Shown here piece by piece: positions 36,136 to 43,811 of a DNA stretch of 64,000 nt; the first letter of the stretch is position 1; each line of letters opens with the position of its first letter. This stretch comes from Dyadobacter sp. LHD-138 (lineage in GTDB: Bacteria; Bacteroidota; Bacteroidia; Cytophagales; Spirosomataceae). The notes below the pieces were generated by a model, which saw only the letters and a list, made by a program, of their open reading frames with translations, was not told the origin of the DNA and did no database searches. The translations under genes were made by a program, and so were the position numbers. The stretch covers positions 62,001-126,000 of the forward strand of contig NZ_JAVFVU010000011.1 of NCBI RefSeq assembly GCF_030929615.1. The letters are read 5' to 3'.

Positions 36136-36464
36136 CTATTTTATTAGAGGAAATCGTTTTTGCCTCATCTTAAACGGAATTTTTTTGAAGTATTCCTGAA
36201 TAGCCCGGGCTCCTGGCATGCGGTCTGTCAAAATAAAGGACTCTTCATTGGTAAGAGAACAAATGTAGTAGCCAAACTGCATTTTTGCCCCGTTCGTGAT
36301 CATTTCAATATGCTTGATATCACCATCTCGCAGGGTATAAGTTTTGTCCGGGAAATCGATTTCAACGATTTTTTTCCTCAGGTTGATAGGTGATTCTGAT
36401 ATTTTTGGTCTGATGCCAGTAAATTAAATCGAGATATAAGCAGCAATGAATCCGTCTTGTTCAT
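36136..36464 (-). pseudogene. Frameshifted small gene between ftsY and rimO
   Basis: Two minus-strand frames overlap. The first has an ATG at 36464 and reads MNKTDSLLLISRFNLLASDQ, stopping at 36378. The second is open from 36423 to a TAG at 36136 and encodes a coherent tail: KIVEIDFPDKTYTLRDGD, MITNGAKMQFGYYICSL, RAIQEYFKKIPFKMRQKR. A single frameshift between 36378 and 36423 would join them into a protein of about 105 residues; an A7 tract lies just after the first stop. The family is not recognised. If the upstream part is not coding, a 55-residue ORF starting at 36303 is the alternative. The flanks, 35984-36135 and 36465-36518, show nothing else. Confidence 0.45.
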
Positions 36465-36518
36465 AACAACAGCGTCATTTAATGAACGATAGTTCAGAAT
36501 AAGGCTTTGCTGCCTATG

Positions 36519-36548
36519 AAAAAAGCCGCAAATGTAGGAAGCGGCTTT
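36519..36548 (-). terminator. Terminator after ftsY
   Basis: Read on the minus strand: AAAGCCGC, an 11-base loop, GCGGCTTT, then more Ts (plus-strand A run at 36519-36524). It starts about 20 bases past the ftsY stop. Confidence 0.8.
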
Positions 36549-36569
36549 AAACGGGACGAATGGTTAAAA

Positions 36570-37529
36570 TCAGATTTTCTTGAAAAGAGAATCAACGAAT
36601 TCACTGCGGTCGAAAACCTGCAAATCCTCCATTTTCTCTCCCACCCCAATATATTTGATAGGAATTTTAAACTCATCAGAAATACCAATGACCACACCGC
36701 CTTTGGCCGTGCCATCGAGTTTGGTAATAGCAAGCGCAGTGATTTCAGCAACTTTTGTAAATTCACGGGCCTGGATAACAGCGTTTTGTCCGGTACTGCC
36801 ATCCAGCACCAGAAGCACCTCGTGCGGAGCATCCGGGATAATTTTTTGCATCACACGCTTAATCTTCGAAAGCTCGTTCATCAGATTCACTTTCGTGTGA
36901 AGCCGGCCAGCGGTATCGATAATGATCACATCGGCCTTTACTTCCATGCCGCGTTTGAGCGCATCATAAGCAACAGCAGACGGATCTGTGTTCATACCGT
37001 GGTCAATGACAGGCACATCCACGCGTTTGCCCCAAAGTTTCAATTGTTCAACCGCTGCTGCTCTGAAAGTATCTGCTGCCCCTAAAACCACTTTGTGGCC
37101 TCTGGTATGAAACTGATGCGCCAGTTTTCCGATCGTCGTTGTTTTGCCAACGCCATTAACGCCCACGACCATGATGACATAGGGCTTCGGCAAATGTTCC
37201 GTTTCAAAACTGTCTGTTACGTCAACCGATTTGTTTTCGGTTAAAAGTGCAGCAATTTCTTCACGCAGAATTACGTCAAGCTCACTGGCATTTGCATATT
37301 TGTCACGCGCGACACGCGCTTCAATACGCTTGATAATTTTTACGGTTGTCTCAACGCCTACATCAGAGCTTACAAGAATATCTTCCAGTTCGTCCAGCAC
37401 GTCCTCGTCAATCGTGGTTTTCCCAACGAGAGCACGGGATAATTTGCCGAAGAAACTATCTTTGGTTTTTTCAAGACCTTTGTCCAAAGTCTCCTTTTTT
37501 TCTTTTGAAAAAAACCCAAATAAACTCAT
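36570..37529 (-). CDS. ftsY: Signal recognition particle receptor FtsY
   Basis: SRP-GTPase that docks ribosome-SRP complexes at the membrane for co-translational insertion. 319 residues, with a short N-terminal helical region, then the N and G domains. G-domain motifs: VVGVNGVGKTTTIGKLA (P loop, residues 122-138), GAADTFRAAAVEQLKLW, IIDTAGRLHTKVNLM, TKLDGTAKGG and YIGVGEKMEDLQVFD. Typical of the Bacteroidota form without the long acidic A domain of E. coli. Downstream of rpmG and DUF4295, from which it is separated by a hairpin. Confidence 0.97.
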   Translation of the reverse strand: MSLFGFFSKEKKETLDKGLEKTKDSFFGKLSRALVGKTTIDEDVLDELEDILVSSDVGVETTVKIIKRIEARVARDKYANASELDVILREEIAALLTENKSVDVTDSFETEHLPKPYVIMVVGVNGVGKTTTIGKLAHQFHTRGHKVVLGAADTFRAAAVEQLKLWGKRVDVPVIDHGMNTDPSAVAYDALKRGMEVKADVIIIDTAGRLHTKVNLMNELSKIKRVMQKIIPDAPHEVLLVLDGSTGQNAVIQAREFTKVAEITALAITKLDGTAKGGVVIGISDEFKIPIKYIGVGEKMEDLQVFDRSEFVDSLFKKI

Positions 37530-37622
37530 AGTCAGATGTATAGGTTAAAATCGAGAATTGTTAGTATGCGCGAGGCGTTATATTTCAACCGCATGCATAG
37601 TTTTACAACCCAAAAATAAAAC

Positions 37623-37646
37623 AAAAAAGTCCCTCGTGGGACTTTT
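37623..37646 (-). terminator. Terminator between DUF4295 gene and ftsY
   Basis: On the minus strand AAAAGTCCC, loop ACGA, GGGACTTTT, then further Ts (plus A run 37623-37628). A perfect 9-bp stem. It may attenuate rather than fully block read-through into ftsY. Confidence 0.75.
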
Positions 37647-37692
37647 CGGGCAATCTATATTAAAAGCTTCGGAAACATCAGGGGTTTATACC

Positions 37693-37845
37693 TTAGTTTT
37701 TCAAAGCATTTTGTACACCTTCTACGGGTACCATTTCTTCTTTGAAGGTCCAGGCTCCTGTTTTTGGAGACTTAACGGCTTTAATCACTTTGGCAAATGA
37801 TTTACCGCCTTCTTTTTTCAGGGTAGCAACTACTTTCTTTGCCAT
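37693..37845 (-). CDS. DUF4295 small basic protein
   Basis: A 50-residue protein reading MAKKVVATLKKEGGKSFAKV, with KSPKTGAWTFKEEMVPVEGV near the end. This is the DUF4295 family: very short, basic proteins encoded next to rpmG in Bacteroidota and possibly ribosome-associated. The position here, between rpmG and ftsY, agrees. The start ATG (CAT at 37843-37845) lies about 90 bases after the rpmG stop. Confidence 0.92.
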   Translation of the reverse strand: MAKKVVATLKKEGGKSFAKVIKAVKSPKTGAWTFKEEMVPVEGVQNALKN

Positions 37846-37938
37846 GTCTGTATATAGTTAATATGTTATTGTAAATATTAAATGCTATTGTAATTACGAC
37901 ATATCATTAACCTTGCGGTTAATCAACATGGAAAGTAA

Positions 37939-38121
37939 TTACTTAATCTCTTTGTGAAGAGTATAACGTCTCAGGAAAGAATTGAATTTTCTCAATTCCA
38001 TACGGCTAGGCGTATTCTTCCGATTTTTTGTCGTTACGTAACGTGACATTCCTGGTACACCTGATTCTTTTTGCTCGGTGCATTCCAATATAACCTGTAC
38101 TCTATTACCTTTCTTAGCCAT
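37939..38121 (-). CDS. rpmG: 50S ribosomal protein L33
   Basis: L33 of the large subunit, 60 residues: [51 protein letters not shown]. The single Cys means the non-zinc (C-minus) form. First gene of the rpmG-DUF4295-ftsY cluster, with a promoter-like box just upstream. rpmB, its common neighbour in related genomes, is instead at 13.3 kb. Confidence 0.97.
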   Translation of the reverse strand: MAKKGNRVQVILECTEQKESGVPGMSRYVTTKNRKNTPSRMELRKFNSFLRRYTLHKEIK

Positions 38122-38150
38122 TACTTTACATCGTTTTACAAATAGGACTG

Positions 38151-38158
38151 CAAAAGTA
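38151..38158 (-). promoter_or_regulatory. Likely -7 box of rpmG promoter
   Basis: On the minus strand this reads TACTTTTG, matching TAnnTTTG, 30 bases before the rpmG ATG. At the 19-base distance upstream stands TTTT (38178-38181), a three-of-four match to TTTG. The rest of the 289-base divergent gap (38122-38410) is very AT-rich with no other feature seen. Confidence 0.55.
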
Positions 38159-38410
38159 AGAAGATTTCATATTATTTAAAAAACATATTTCAAATAAAAT
38201 TTAGATAAATAATAAATTTGAAGAATTTGTGGTTTGGTTAAATTGCATAAAAGTCTATAATTCAGTTACTTAAATTCAATATTAAATTTTGCTAATTTTA
38301 TGATTTATATCAGGCAGTAGGAAAATCTAACACAAACTTGCTTTCTTCGTGTAGTGATTAGAGGTGAAAATCGATAATCGGGCGGAATTACTTTAAATTT
38401 GTTTAAAAAA

Positions 38411-38935
38411 ATGGCACTTAAAAAATGTACTTCTCTGGCAATAATTGCCATAGCTGCATCAATTTGGATCGGCTGTTCCTCCAAAGAGGATAAAGCTAAG
38501 TATGACAACTTCTATGGTTCCGGAAGTAAGGCGCGTGAGGAAACTGCGCTTACGGTACTTCAGGCTGAAAAAAGAAATACTCCTGTACAATCTTCTACGG
38601 AAGCTAAGCCTGCTACCGACACAGCAGCACCTGCACCGGCAACAGATTCTACCGCTGCTGCACCTGCTGCAAAACCTGCACGTAAGGCAGTACCGGCCGA
38701 AGTATCCGCTTTGCTTAATAAGCATGCCTGTCTTGCTTGTCATAATCCTTATGACAAAGTAATCGGACCTGCTTATGCTGAGGTTTCAAAAAAGAAATAT
38801 TCGGTAGATCAGATCGTGGAACTGGTTCACGCTCCGAAGCCAGAGCACTGGCCTGGTTACCCTCCTATGGCACCAATGGCGCATGTTCCCAAGGCAGATA
38901 TTGTTGTGATCGCCACCTGGATCAACTCGCTGTAA
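38411..38935 (+). CDS. c-type cytochrome lipoprotein
   Basis: A 174-residue lipoprotein from ATG 38411 (a TTG 12 bases upstream is less likely). The signal ends in the lipobox WIGC. A long Ala/Pro/Thr-rich linker (about residues 50-95: TDTAAPAPATDSTAAAPAAK) acts as a spacer from the membrane. The C-terminal domain has the heme motif CLACH (CxxCH), GPAYAEVSKKKY and PPMAPMAHV, where a Met is the likely sixth ligand; this is a class I monoheme cytochrome c related to cytochrome c551/c552. Periplasmic electron carrier by inference. It ends in a 13-bp terminator. Confidence 0.93.
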   Translation: MALKKCTSLAIIAIAASIWIGCSSKEDKAKYDNFYGSGSKAREETALTVLQAEKRNTPVQSSTEAKPATDTAAPAPATDSTAAAPAAKPARKAVPAEVSALLNKHACLACHNPYDKVIGPAYAEVSKKKYSVDQIVELVHAPKPEHWPGYPPMAPMAHVPKADIVVIATWINSL

Positions 38936-38962
38936 GTTTTAAATCAAGGAGTTTATTATATA

Positions 38963-38999
38963 AAAAACGGGTCGTTCATATGCTGGACGACCCGTTTTT
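38963..38999 (+). terminator. Terminator after the cytochrome c gene
   Basis: AAAAACGGGTCGT (38963-38975) pairs perfectly with ACGACCCGTTTTT (38987-38999), loop 11 bases. Confidence 0.88.
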
Positions 39000-39000
39000 G

Positions 39001-39008
39001 TATCTTTG
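39001..39008 (+). promoter_or_regulatory. Possible -7 box of gatB promoter
   Basis: TATCTTTG fits TAnnTTTG and lies 21 bases before the gatB ATG, immediately after the cytochrome terminator. No -33 TTTG at 19-base spacing is present; the expected place falls in the terminator loop. Confidence 0.45.
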
Positions 39009-39028
39009 CTGAAGAATTTGTAACCAAT

Positions 39029-40522
39029 ATGACTGAAAGCATCATCAATCCATCGGACGTGACCGAAGAACTTATTGCCTCTTATGAAACTGTAATTGGC
39101 CTTGAAGTGCATTGCCAATTATTAACCGAGTCGAAATTATTTGCTCAGGATCTCAATCGTTTTGGTGCTGAACCAAATACCAATATAGGGCCGCTGACGC
39201 TGGCTTTGCCGGGTACGTTGCCCAAACTGAATAAAAAAGCGGTGGAATATGCTGTACGCATGGGACTGGCCTGTGGCTGCTCCATCAGCAGACGCACCAT
39301 TTTTGACCGGAAAAATTATTTTTATCCGGATCTTCCAAAGGGATATCAGATTTCTCAGGATAAAAAGCCGATTTGTGAAAATGGCGGTGTTACGATCTCT
39401 GTGAAGGGCCATGATGGTAAAATGTATGAAAAATTCATTCGCTTTCATCACATCCATTTGGAAGAAGATGCGGGGAAATCGGTTCATGACGGAAGTGACA
39501 CGGACACCCAGCTGGACTATAACCGCGCAGGTACGCCACTGGTGGAAATGGTATCGGAACCAGACCTGAGATCGGCCGAAGAAACAGGTGCATTTGTAAC
39601 AGAAGTCCGTCGTTTGGTGCGTTATCTGCACATCAGCGATGGAAATATGGAAGAAGGTTCGCTGCGTTGTGATGTGAACGTTTCACTTCGGAAAAAAGGT
39701 GAAACGAAACTGGGTACCAAGGTTGAAATCAAAAATATGAACTCGATCAGAAACATGATGCGGGCCATAACTTTTGAAACGCGCCGACAAATTTCCATGC
39801 TGGAATCCGGTGAAACCATTCAGCAGGAAACGAGAATGTTCGACGTTGAAAGTGGACAGACTTATGGGATGCGTGTAAAGGAAACGATGAATGATTACCG
39901 GTATTTTCCGGACCCGGATCTGAGCCCGGTTGTGATCTCGGAAGCGTGGTTAAGCCAGATCACCGCGGCGATGCCTGCCCTGCCGCAGGCCCTGCGTGAA
40001 AAGTTTACCAAAGTATACGGTATTCCCGTGTATGATGCGCTGGTTTTGACGGATACGCGGGAAATAGCGCAGTATTTTGAAGATGTCTGTGCGAAAACTT
40101 CGGCCTATAAAGCGGCCTCAAACTGGCTGATGGGTTCTGTAAAGTCGTATGTTAATGACCACGACGGCAATATTGAAGCATTCCCGGTTTCAGCGCAGAC
40201 ATTGGCGGAATTGATCGAGCTTACCGAAACGAATGTGATCAGCAACTCGGTTGCGACACAAAAAATATTCCCGATTTTATTAAACGAGCCGACACGGTCT
40301 CCTAAAGAGATCGCTACCACAAATAACTGGATTCAGAATAGCAATACAAATGAACTGGAAACGTTGGTAGATCAGGTTATTGCCTCAATGCCGGATAAAG
40401 TGGCTGCTTACCGTAAAGGGAAAAAAGGGTTGCTTGGACTTTTTGTAGGTGAAATTATGAAAAAATCCAATGGAGCTGCCGATCCTAAAATGGTAAACCA
40501 ACTGCTGGCGGAAAAACTTTAA
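39029..40522 (+). CDS. gatB: Asp-tRNA(Asn)/Glu-tRNA(Gln) amidotransferase subunit B
   Basis: GatB binds the mischarged tRNA and the kinase site of the GatCAB amidotransferase, making Gln-tRNA(Gln) or Asn-tRNA(Asn). The 497-residue protein shows VIGLEVHCQLLTESKLF, CGCSISRRTIFDRKNYFYPD, DLPKGYQISQDKKPIC, HLEEDAGKSVH, DYNRAGTPLVEMVSEPD and SLRCDVNVSLR, with the C-terminal helical YqeY-like tail (KGLLGLFVGEIMKKSNGAAD). gatA and gatC are not in the window. Confidence 0.97.
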   Translation: MTESIINPSDVTEELIASYETVIGLEVHCQLLTESKLFAQDLNRFGAEPNTNIGPLTLALPGTLPKLNKKAVEYAVRMGLACGCSISRRTIFDRKNYFYPDLPKGYQISQDKKPICENGGVTISVKGHDGKMYEKFIRFHHIHLEEDAGKSVHDGSDTDTQLDYNRAGTPLVEMVSEPDLRSAEETGAFVTEVRRLVRYLHISDGNMEEGSLRCDVNVSLRKKGETKLGTKVEIKNMNSIRNMMRAITFETRRQISMLESGETIQQETRMFDVESGQTYGMRVKETMNDYRYFPDPDLSPVVISEAWLSQITAAMPALPQALREKFTKVYGIPVYDALVLTDTREIAQYFEDVCAKTSAYKAASNWLMGSVKSYVNDHDGNIEAFPVSAQTLAELIELTETNVISNSVATQKIFPILLNEPTRSPKEIATTNNWIQNSNTNELETLVDQVIASMPDKVAAYRKGKKGLLGLFVGEIMKKSNGAADPKMVNQLLAEKL

Positions 40523-40558
40523 ACCAATTTTTAATTAGGAGATATTTGCGAAGCAACT

Positions 40559-41716
40559 ATGAAAAAATGCATTAAAACTGGCTTTTTTATTTTAGGATTG
40601 GCTGTAACGGGTTTGTCTGCCATGGCGCAGGAACAAATTTCTCCTAAACCTTTTACGATCAATGGTAAAATAAAAAATGGTTCTGCGGGAGAAAAAGTGA
40701 TTCTTTCCCAGTCGCTGATGACGGGTACTTCTCTGAAGCTGGATTCTGCCAAACTGGCGGCGGACGGGACGTTTTCTATTAAGTCGACAGAAAAGGACGG
40801 CGGAAGTTTTTACATGCTGAATGTAGCCGATCGTCAGAAAATTGTCTTGCTTTCTGAAGGTGGTGAAACATTTAACCTTGTTGCGGACGGTTTTGATAAA
40901 GACAGTAAGGGCAATCCTGGAAAAGCGGAAATCAGTGGTTCCAAAAATATGGAATATTACGCGAAACTGCTGGAACTGAATCAGACCATGGGTGCCAAAG
41001 TCGCTGTGTGGAACGAGGCTTATGCGAATGCAGAGGCTAAAAAAGACACCAAAAAGATTCAGGAAATACAGGTTGCCTATAAAAAAGCAGAAGCGGAACA
41101 TTTGGATAAAATAAAGGCAATGATTCCGGAAATGGGAACTTCGCTGGTGGCTATTTTTACGGCCAATAACTTTTTAAATCCAGAGGTTGATCTTGCATTG
41201 CTGGAAGGTGTTGTGCAGAAATTTGAAAATGTAAAACCTAAGCCAAAGCTTGCCGAAGCATTTATCGGTCAGATTAAACGCATCAAAGGTATTTCAATCG
41301 GTGATGTAGCACCTGATTTTACGTTGAATGATCCGGAAGGAAAACCGGTAACGCTTTCTTCTTTAAGAGGGAAATTCGTGCTTATTGATTTTTGGGCGTC
41401 TTGGTGTGGTCCTTGTCGTCAGGAAAACCCAAATGTCGTGCGGATGTACGACAAGTTTAAAGACAAAGGATTCTCTATTTATGGTGTTTCATTGGATAAA
41501 GAAGCGAATGCCTGGAAAGCCGCCATTAAAAAGGATAACCTGACCTGGCTGCATGGTTCGGATCTTAAATTCTGGAACTCGGTCGTAGCACAAACGTATG
41601 GTGTAAGTGCCATTCCGGCGACCTATCTGTTGGACAAAGATGGAAAAGTGATTGCTAAAAATCTGCGTGGTCCGGCCCTGGAAGCAAAACTGACCGAACT
41701 TTTAGGAATGCAATAA
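40559..41716 (+). CDS. TlpA-like thiol-disulfide protein with DUF4369 domain
   Basis: A 385-residue exported protein: signal peptide (GFFILGLAVTGLSAMAQ), a DUF4369 beta-sandwich at about residues 30-120 (FTINGKIKNGSAGEKVILSQ), a helical linker, and a C-terminal thioredoxin fold (APDFTLNDPEGKPVTLSSLR). The active site is WCGPC with Cys283 and Cys286, so it is redox-active; SAIPATYLLDKDGKV contains the cis-Pro. Such proteins reduce or isomerise disulfides in the periplasm. It follows gatB by 36 bases, but a functional link is not expected. Confidence 0.93.
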   Translation: MKKCIKTGFFILGLAVTGLSAMAQEQISPKPFTINGKIKNGSAGEKVILSQSLMTGTSLKLDSAKLAADGTFSIKSTEKDGGSFYMLNVADRQKIVLLSEGGETFNLVADGFDKDSKGNPGKAEISGSKNMEYYAKLLELNQTMGAKVAVWNEAYANAEAKKDTKKIQEIQVAYKKAEAEHLDKIKAMIPEMGTSLVAIFTANNFLNPEVDLALLEGVVQKFENVKPKPKLAEAFIGQIKRIKGISIGDVAPDFTLNDPEGKPVTLSSLRGKFVLIDFWASWCGPCRQENPNVVRMYDKFKDKGFSIYGVSLDKEANAWKAAIKKDNLTWLHGSDLKFWNSVVAQTYGVSAIPATYLLDKDGKVIAKNLRGPALEAKLTELLGMQ

Positions 41717-41740
41717 GAAGAGAAATGCTAATAGAAATAA

Positions 41741-41778
41741 CAAGAATGCCCGTGAGAGAAATCCCACGGGCATTCTTG
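41741..41778. terminator. Bidirectional hairpin between convergent genes
   Basis: CAAGAATGCCCGTG (41741-41754) and CACGGGCATTCTTG (41765-41778) form a perfect 14-bp stem. T runs are short on both sides. Confidence 0.8.
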
Positions 41779-41797
41779 CTGTTATGCTTCCTTGCTG

Positions 41798-42664
41798 TTA
41801 TGCTTCGTAATGAAATTCCAGCGGATCCGGGAACCTGAAGTCATAGGTATAAAATGACGATAGCTTTGATGCTGAAATGGTTTTAAAAGCGGGAGTTATT
41901 TCAGGTGTAACAAATGTTGGGACTTCCCAGCCAAATTGCACGCATGACTTTTCATAAATTTCACGCCTGGTCGGGTGTTGCGGGGCGACAATGTTGAATG
42001 TTTCGTTCACAATCCCCTCTTTAATCATTTTGACAATGATACCGGCAGCATCGTCCCGATGGATATAGTTGACAGGGATTGATCCCGTGGTTAAATCTTT
42101 TTGCCCTTTGACATATTTTCCGGGAATGCGGTTGTAACCCAATAATCCGCCATGCCGCAGAATTGAAACAGTTTTTTTACCGCGCAGCGCGATCAACAGA
42201 TTTTCAGCCTCCACCATCGCCGGTGAAGCGGATTGCTCCGGGGTTTTTACATCATTCTCCGTTACAATTCTGTTTAAATCCGGGTAAATGCTGGTGGAGC
42301 TGACGTAGATAATCTCCTTAACCGGTGACGTTTCTATAATGTCAACGACAGATTGAATTTGTCTGGGATGAAAATCGGCTTCGTTTTTAGAAAGTCTTGG
42401 CGGGATAGCAATGACGAGAACATCTGTATCAAAAAAAGAGGTTATCTGAGTAGGCTCTCCCGACAATTCCGGATTGAGATGGAACAGAAATCCATCAATT
42501 CCTGCCGCCTTGAATTGTTCTATTTTATCAGCTGAGGTCGTGCTCCCCTTCACCTGCGATGAAATATCATCCCCGATCAAACGTTGAGCTAAGGGAAATC
42601 CGAGCCAGCCGCAACCCAGAATGCTTATCCTTTTTTTTTCTATTTTTGTATCTTTATCCATCAT
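41798..42664 (-). CDS. NAD(P)-binding epimerase/dehydratase-like protein
   Basis: A 288-residue Rossmann-fold protein. The nucleotide-binding motif is ISILGCGWLGFPLAQRLIGD (GxGxxG). It has the extended-SDR feel of YeeZ-type proteins: DVLVIAIPPRL, EIIYVSSTSIYPDL, and NYIHRDDAAGIIVKMI. The Tyr of SIYPDL and the nearby Lys are not in a clear YxxxK catalytic pair, so enzymatic activity is uncertain. The start codon (CAT, 42662-42664) overlaps the ATG assigned to gldB on the other strand. Confidence 0.85.
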   Translation of the reverse strand: MMDKDTKIEKKRISILGCGWLGFPLAQRLIGDDISSQVKGSTTSADKIEQFKAAGIDGFLFHLNPELSGEPTQITSFFDTDVLVIAIPPRLSKNEADFHPRQIQSVVDIIETSPVKEIIYVSSTSIYPDLNRIVTENDVKTPEQSASPAMVEAENLLIALRGKKTVSILRHGGLLGYNRIPGKYVKGQKDLTTGSIPVNYIHRDDAAGIIVKMIKEGIVNETFNIVAPQHPTRREIYEKSCVQFGWEVPTFVTPEITPAFKTISASKLSSFYTYDFRFPDPLEFHYEA

Positions 42665-43703
42665 GATTATTCGTTTCCGCCGGATGTTTTATATACGCAC
42701 GTTAATTGTTATTGGCTTTTTTGCACTTGGTTTATCCGCCTGTAAAACGGATTCGAAAAAAGAAGCAGCGTCTTCTGATACGGATTTAATTCAGGTTCAT
42801 GTTTCTTCTGAAAATCTGGATGACTCCCTTTTTGCCTGCAAATCCGCTCAGGAAGTACAAAGTTTTTTGAATAAACATTCCTATCTGTCCGATTGGTATT
42901 TTACGGATGCGCCGGTAGAAAAGCCGCAACTGGCAGCGCATCTTTTCCAGATCCTGCAAAATAAGGATTTTCGTGCGTTCAAGATGCAGCTCGACTTGAT
43001 TATTGGGGATAGGAACGCCTCCATTATCAATCCGTTAAAAAAATCTTTTCAGCAGATCGCCAGATACTATCCGGATTTTAAGGCACCGGAAGTAAAATTT
43101 ATGGTGACAGGATTTTCCGGAAATGATTTGTATATCAGTGATTCACTGATTGTTATCGGCTTGGATTATTTTGGCGGGCCGAAAGCACGTTTTCGGCCGG
43201 ATGTTTATGGTTACCAGCTGAGACGTTATCAAAAGGAATACATCGTTCCGTCCATCATCTTTTTCATGTCAAATAAATATAACCACGTCAACGCTTCGGA
43301 CAGAACATTGCTGGCGGATATGATTGGGTATGGAAAAGGGTATGAATTTGTGAAACAGGTGATGCCGGATACGCCTGACAGCCTTATTCTGGGGTATTCG
43401 GAGGAAAGTTTGATACGGACTTATAACAGCCAGCAGGATATCTGGTCGTTTTTCGTTTCCAATAAACTTCTATATGAAAACATGGATCTGAAGAAGCAAA
43501 AATTTATCGGAGAGCGTCCTTTTACTACTGAAATTGGCAATGAAGTGCCGGGCGGAATTGGCCGTTGGCTGGGCTGGCGTATTGTGAGCCGTTACATGGC
43601 AGAAAACCCGGAGGTTTCGCTGCCACAGCTGATGAAAAATGATAACGCTGGAAATCTGCTGCAAGCTTCCGGTTATAAAGGCGAAAAGGATGATGAGGAG
43701 TAA
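42663..43703 (+). CDS. gldB: GldB-like gliding motility lipoprotein
   Basis: A lipoprotein of 346 residues from ATG 42663, with the lipobox LSAC after a hydrophobic segment (TLIVIGFFALGLSAC). An ATG at 42684 gives a shorter signal and is also possible; the TTG at 42621 is not likely. Features match GldB: the DUF-type core with YYPDF, LYISDSLIVIGLDYFGG, PSIIFFMSNKYNH and a late GGIGRWLGWRIVSRYMAENP. GldB is essential for gliding in Flavobacterium johnsoniae but is also conserved in non-gliding Bacteroidota, so motility is not implied. A TATTTTTG box at 42641-42648 may be its promoter. Confidence 0.85.
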   Translation: MIIRFRRMFYIRTLIVIGFFALGLSACKTDSKKEAASSDTDLIQVHVSSENLDDSLFACKSAQEVQSFLNKHSYLSDWYFTDAPVEKPQLAAHLFQILQNKDFRAFKMQLDLIIGDRNASIINPLKKSFQQIARYYPDFKAPEVKFMVTGFSGNDLYISDSLIVIGLDYFGGPKARFRPDVYGYQLRRYQKEYIVPSIIFFMSNKYNHVNASDRTLLADMIGYGKGYEFVKQVMPDTPDSLILGYSEESLIRTYNSQQDIWSFFVSNKLLYENMDLKKQKFIGERPFTTEIGNEVPGGIGRWLGWRIVSRYMAENPEVSLPQLMKNDNAGNLLQASGYKGEKDDEE

Positions 43704-43811
43704 GTTTTTTGCTTACTTTTGTCAGTAGTGAGCCAAAATCCTGCTGAAAGTCATCTGCAGTGCTCAGAACCATAACCGCGCGGCGGTCGTTTTCAATTTT
43801 CAACTGAATTA

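Noticed and set aside
36160-36393. Plus-strand ORF of 77 codons
   Set aside because: It is opposite the more coherent minus-strand frameshifted gene and has no family features.
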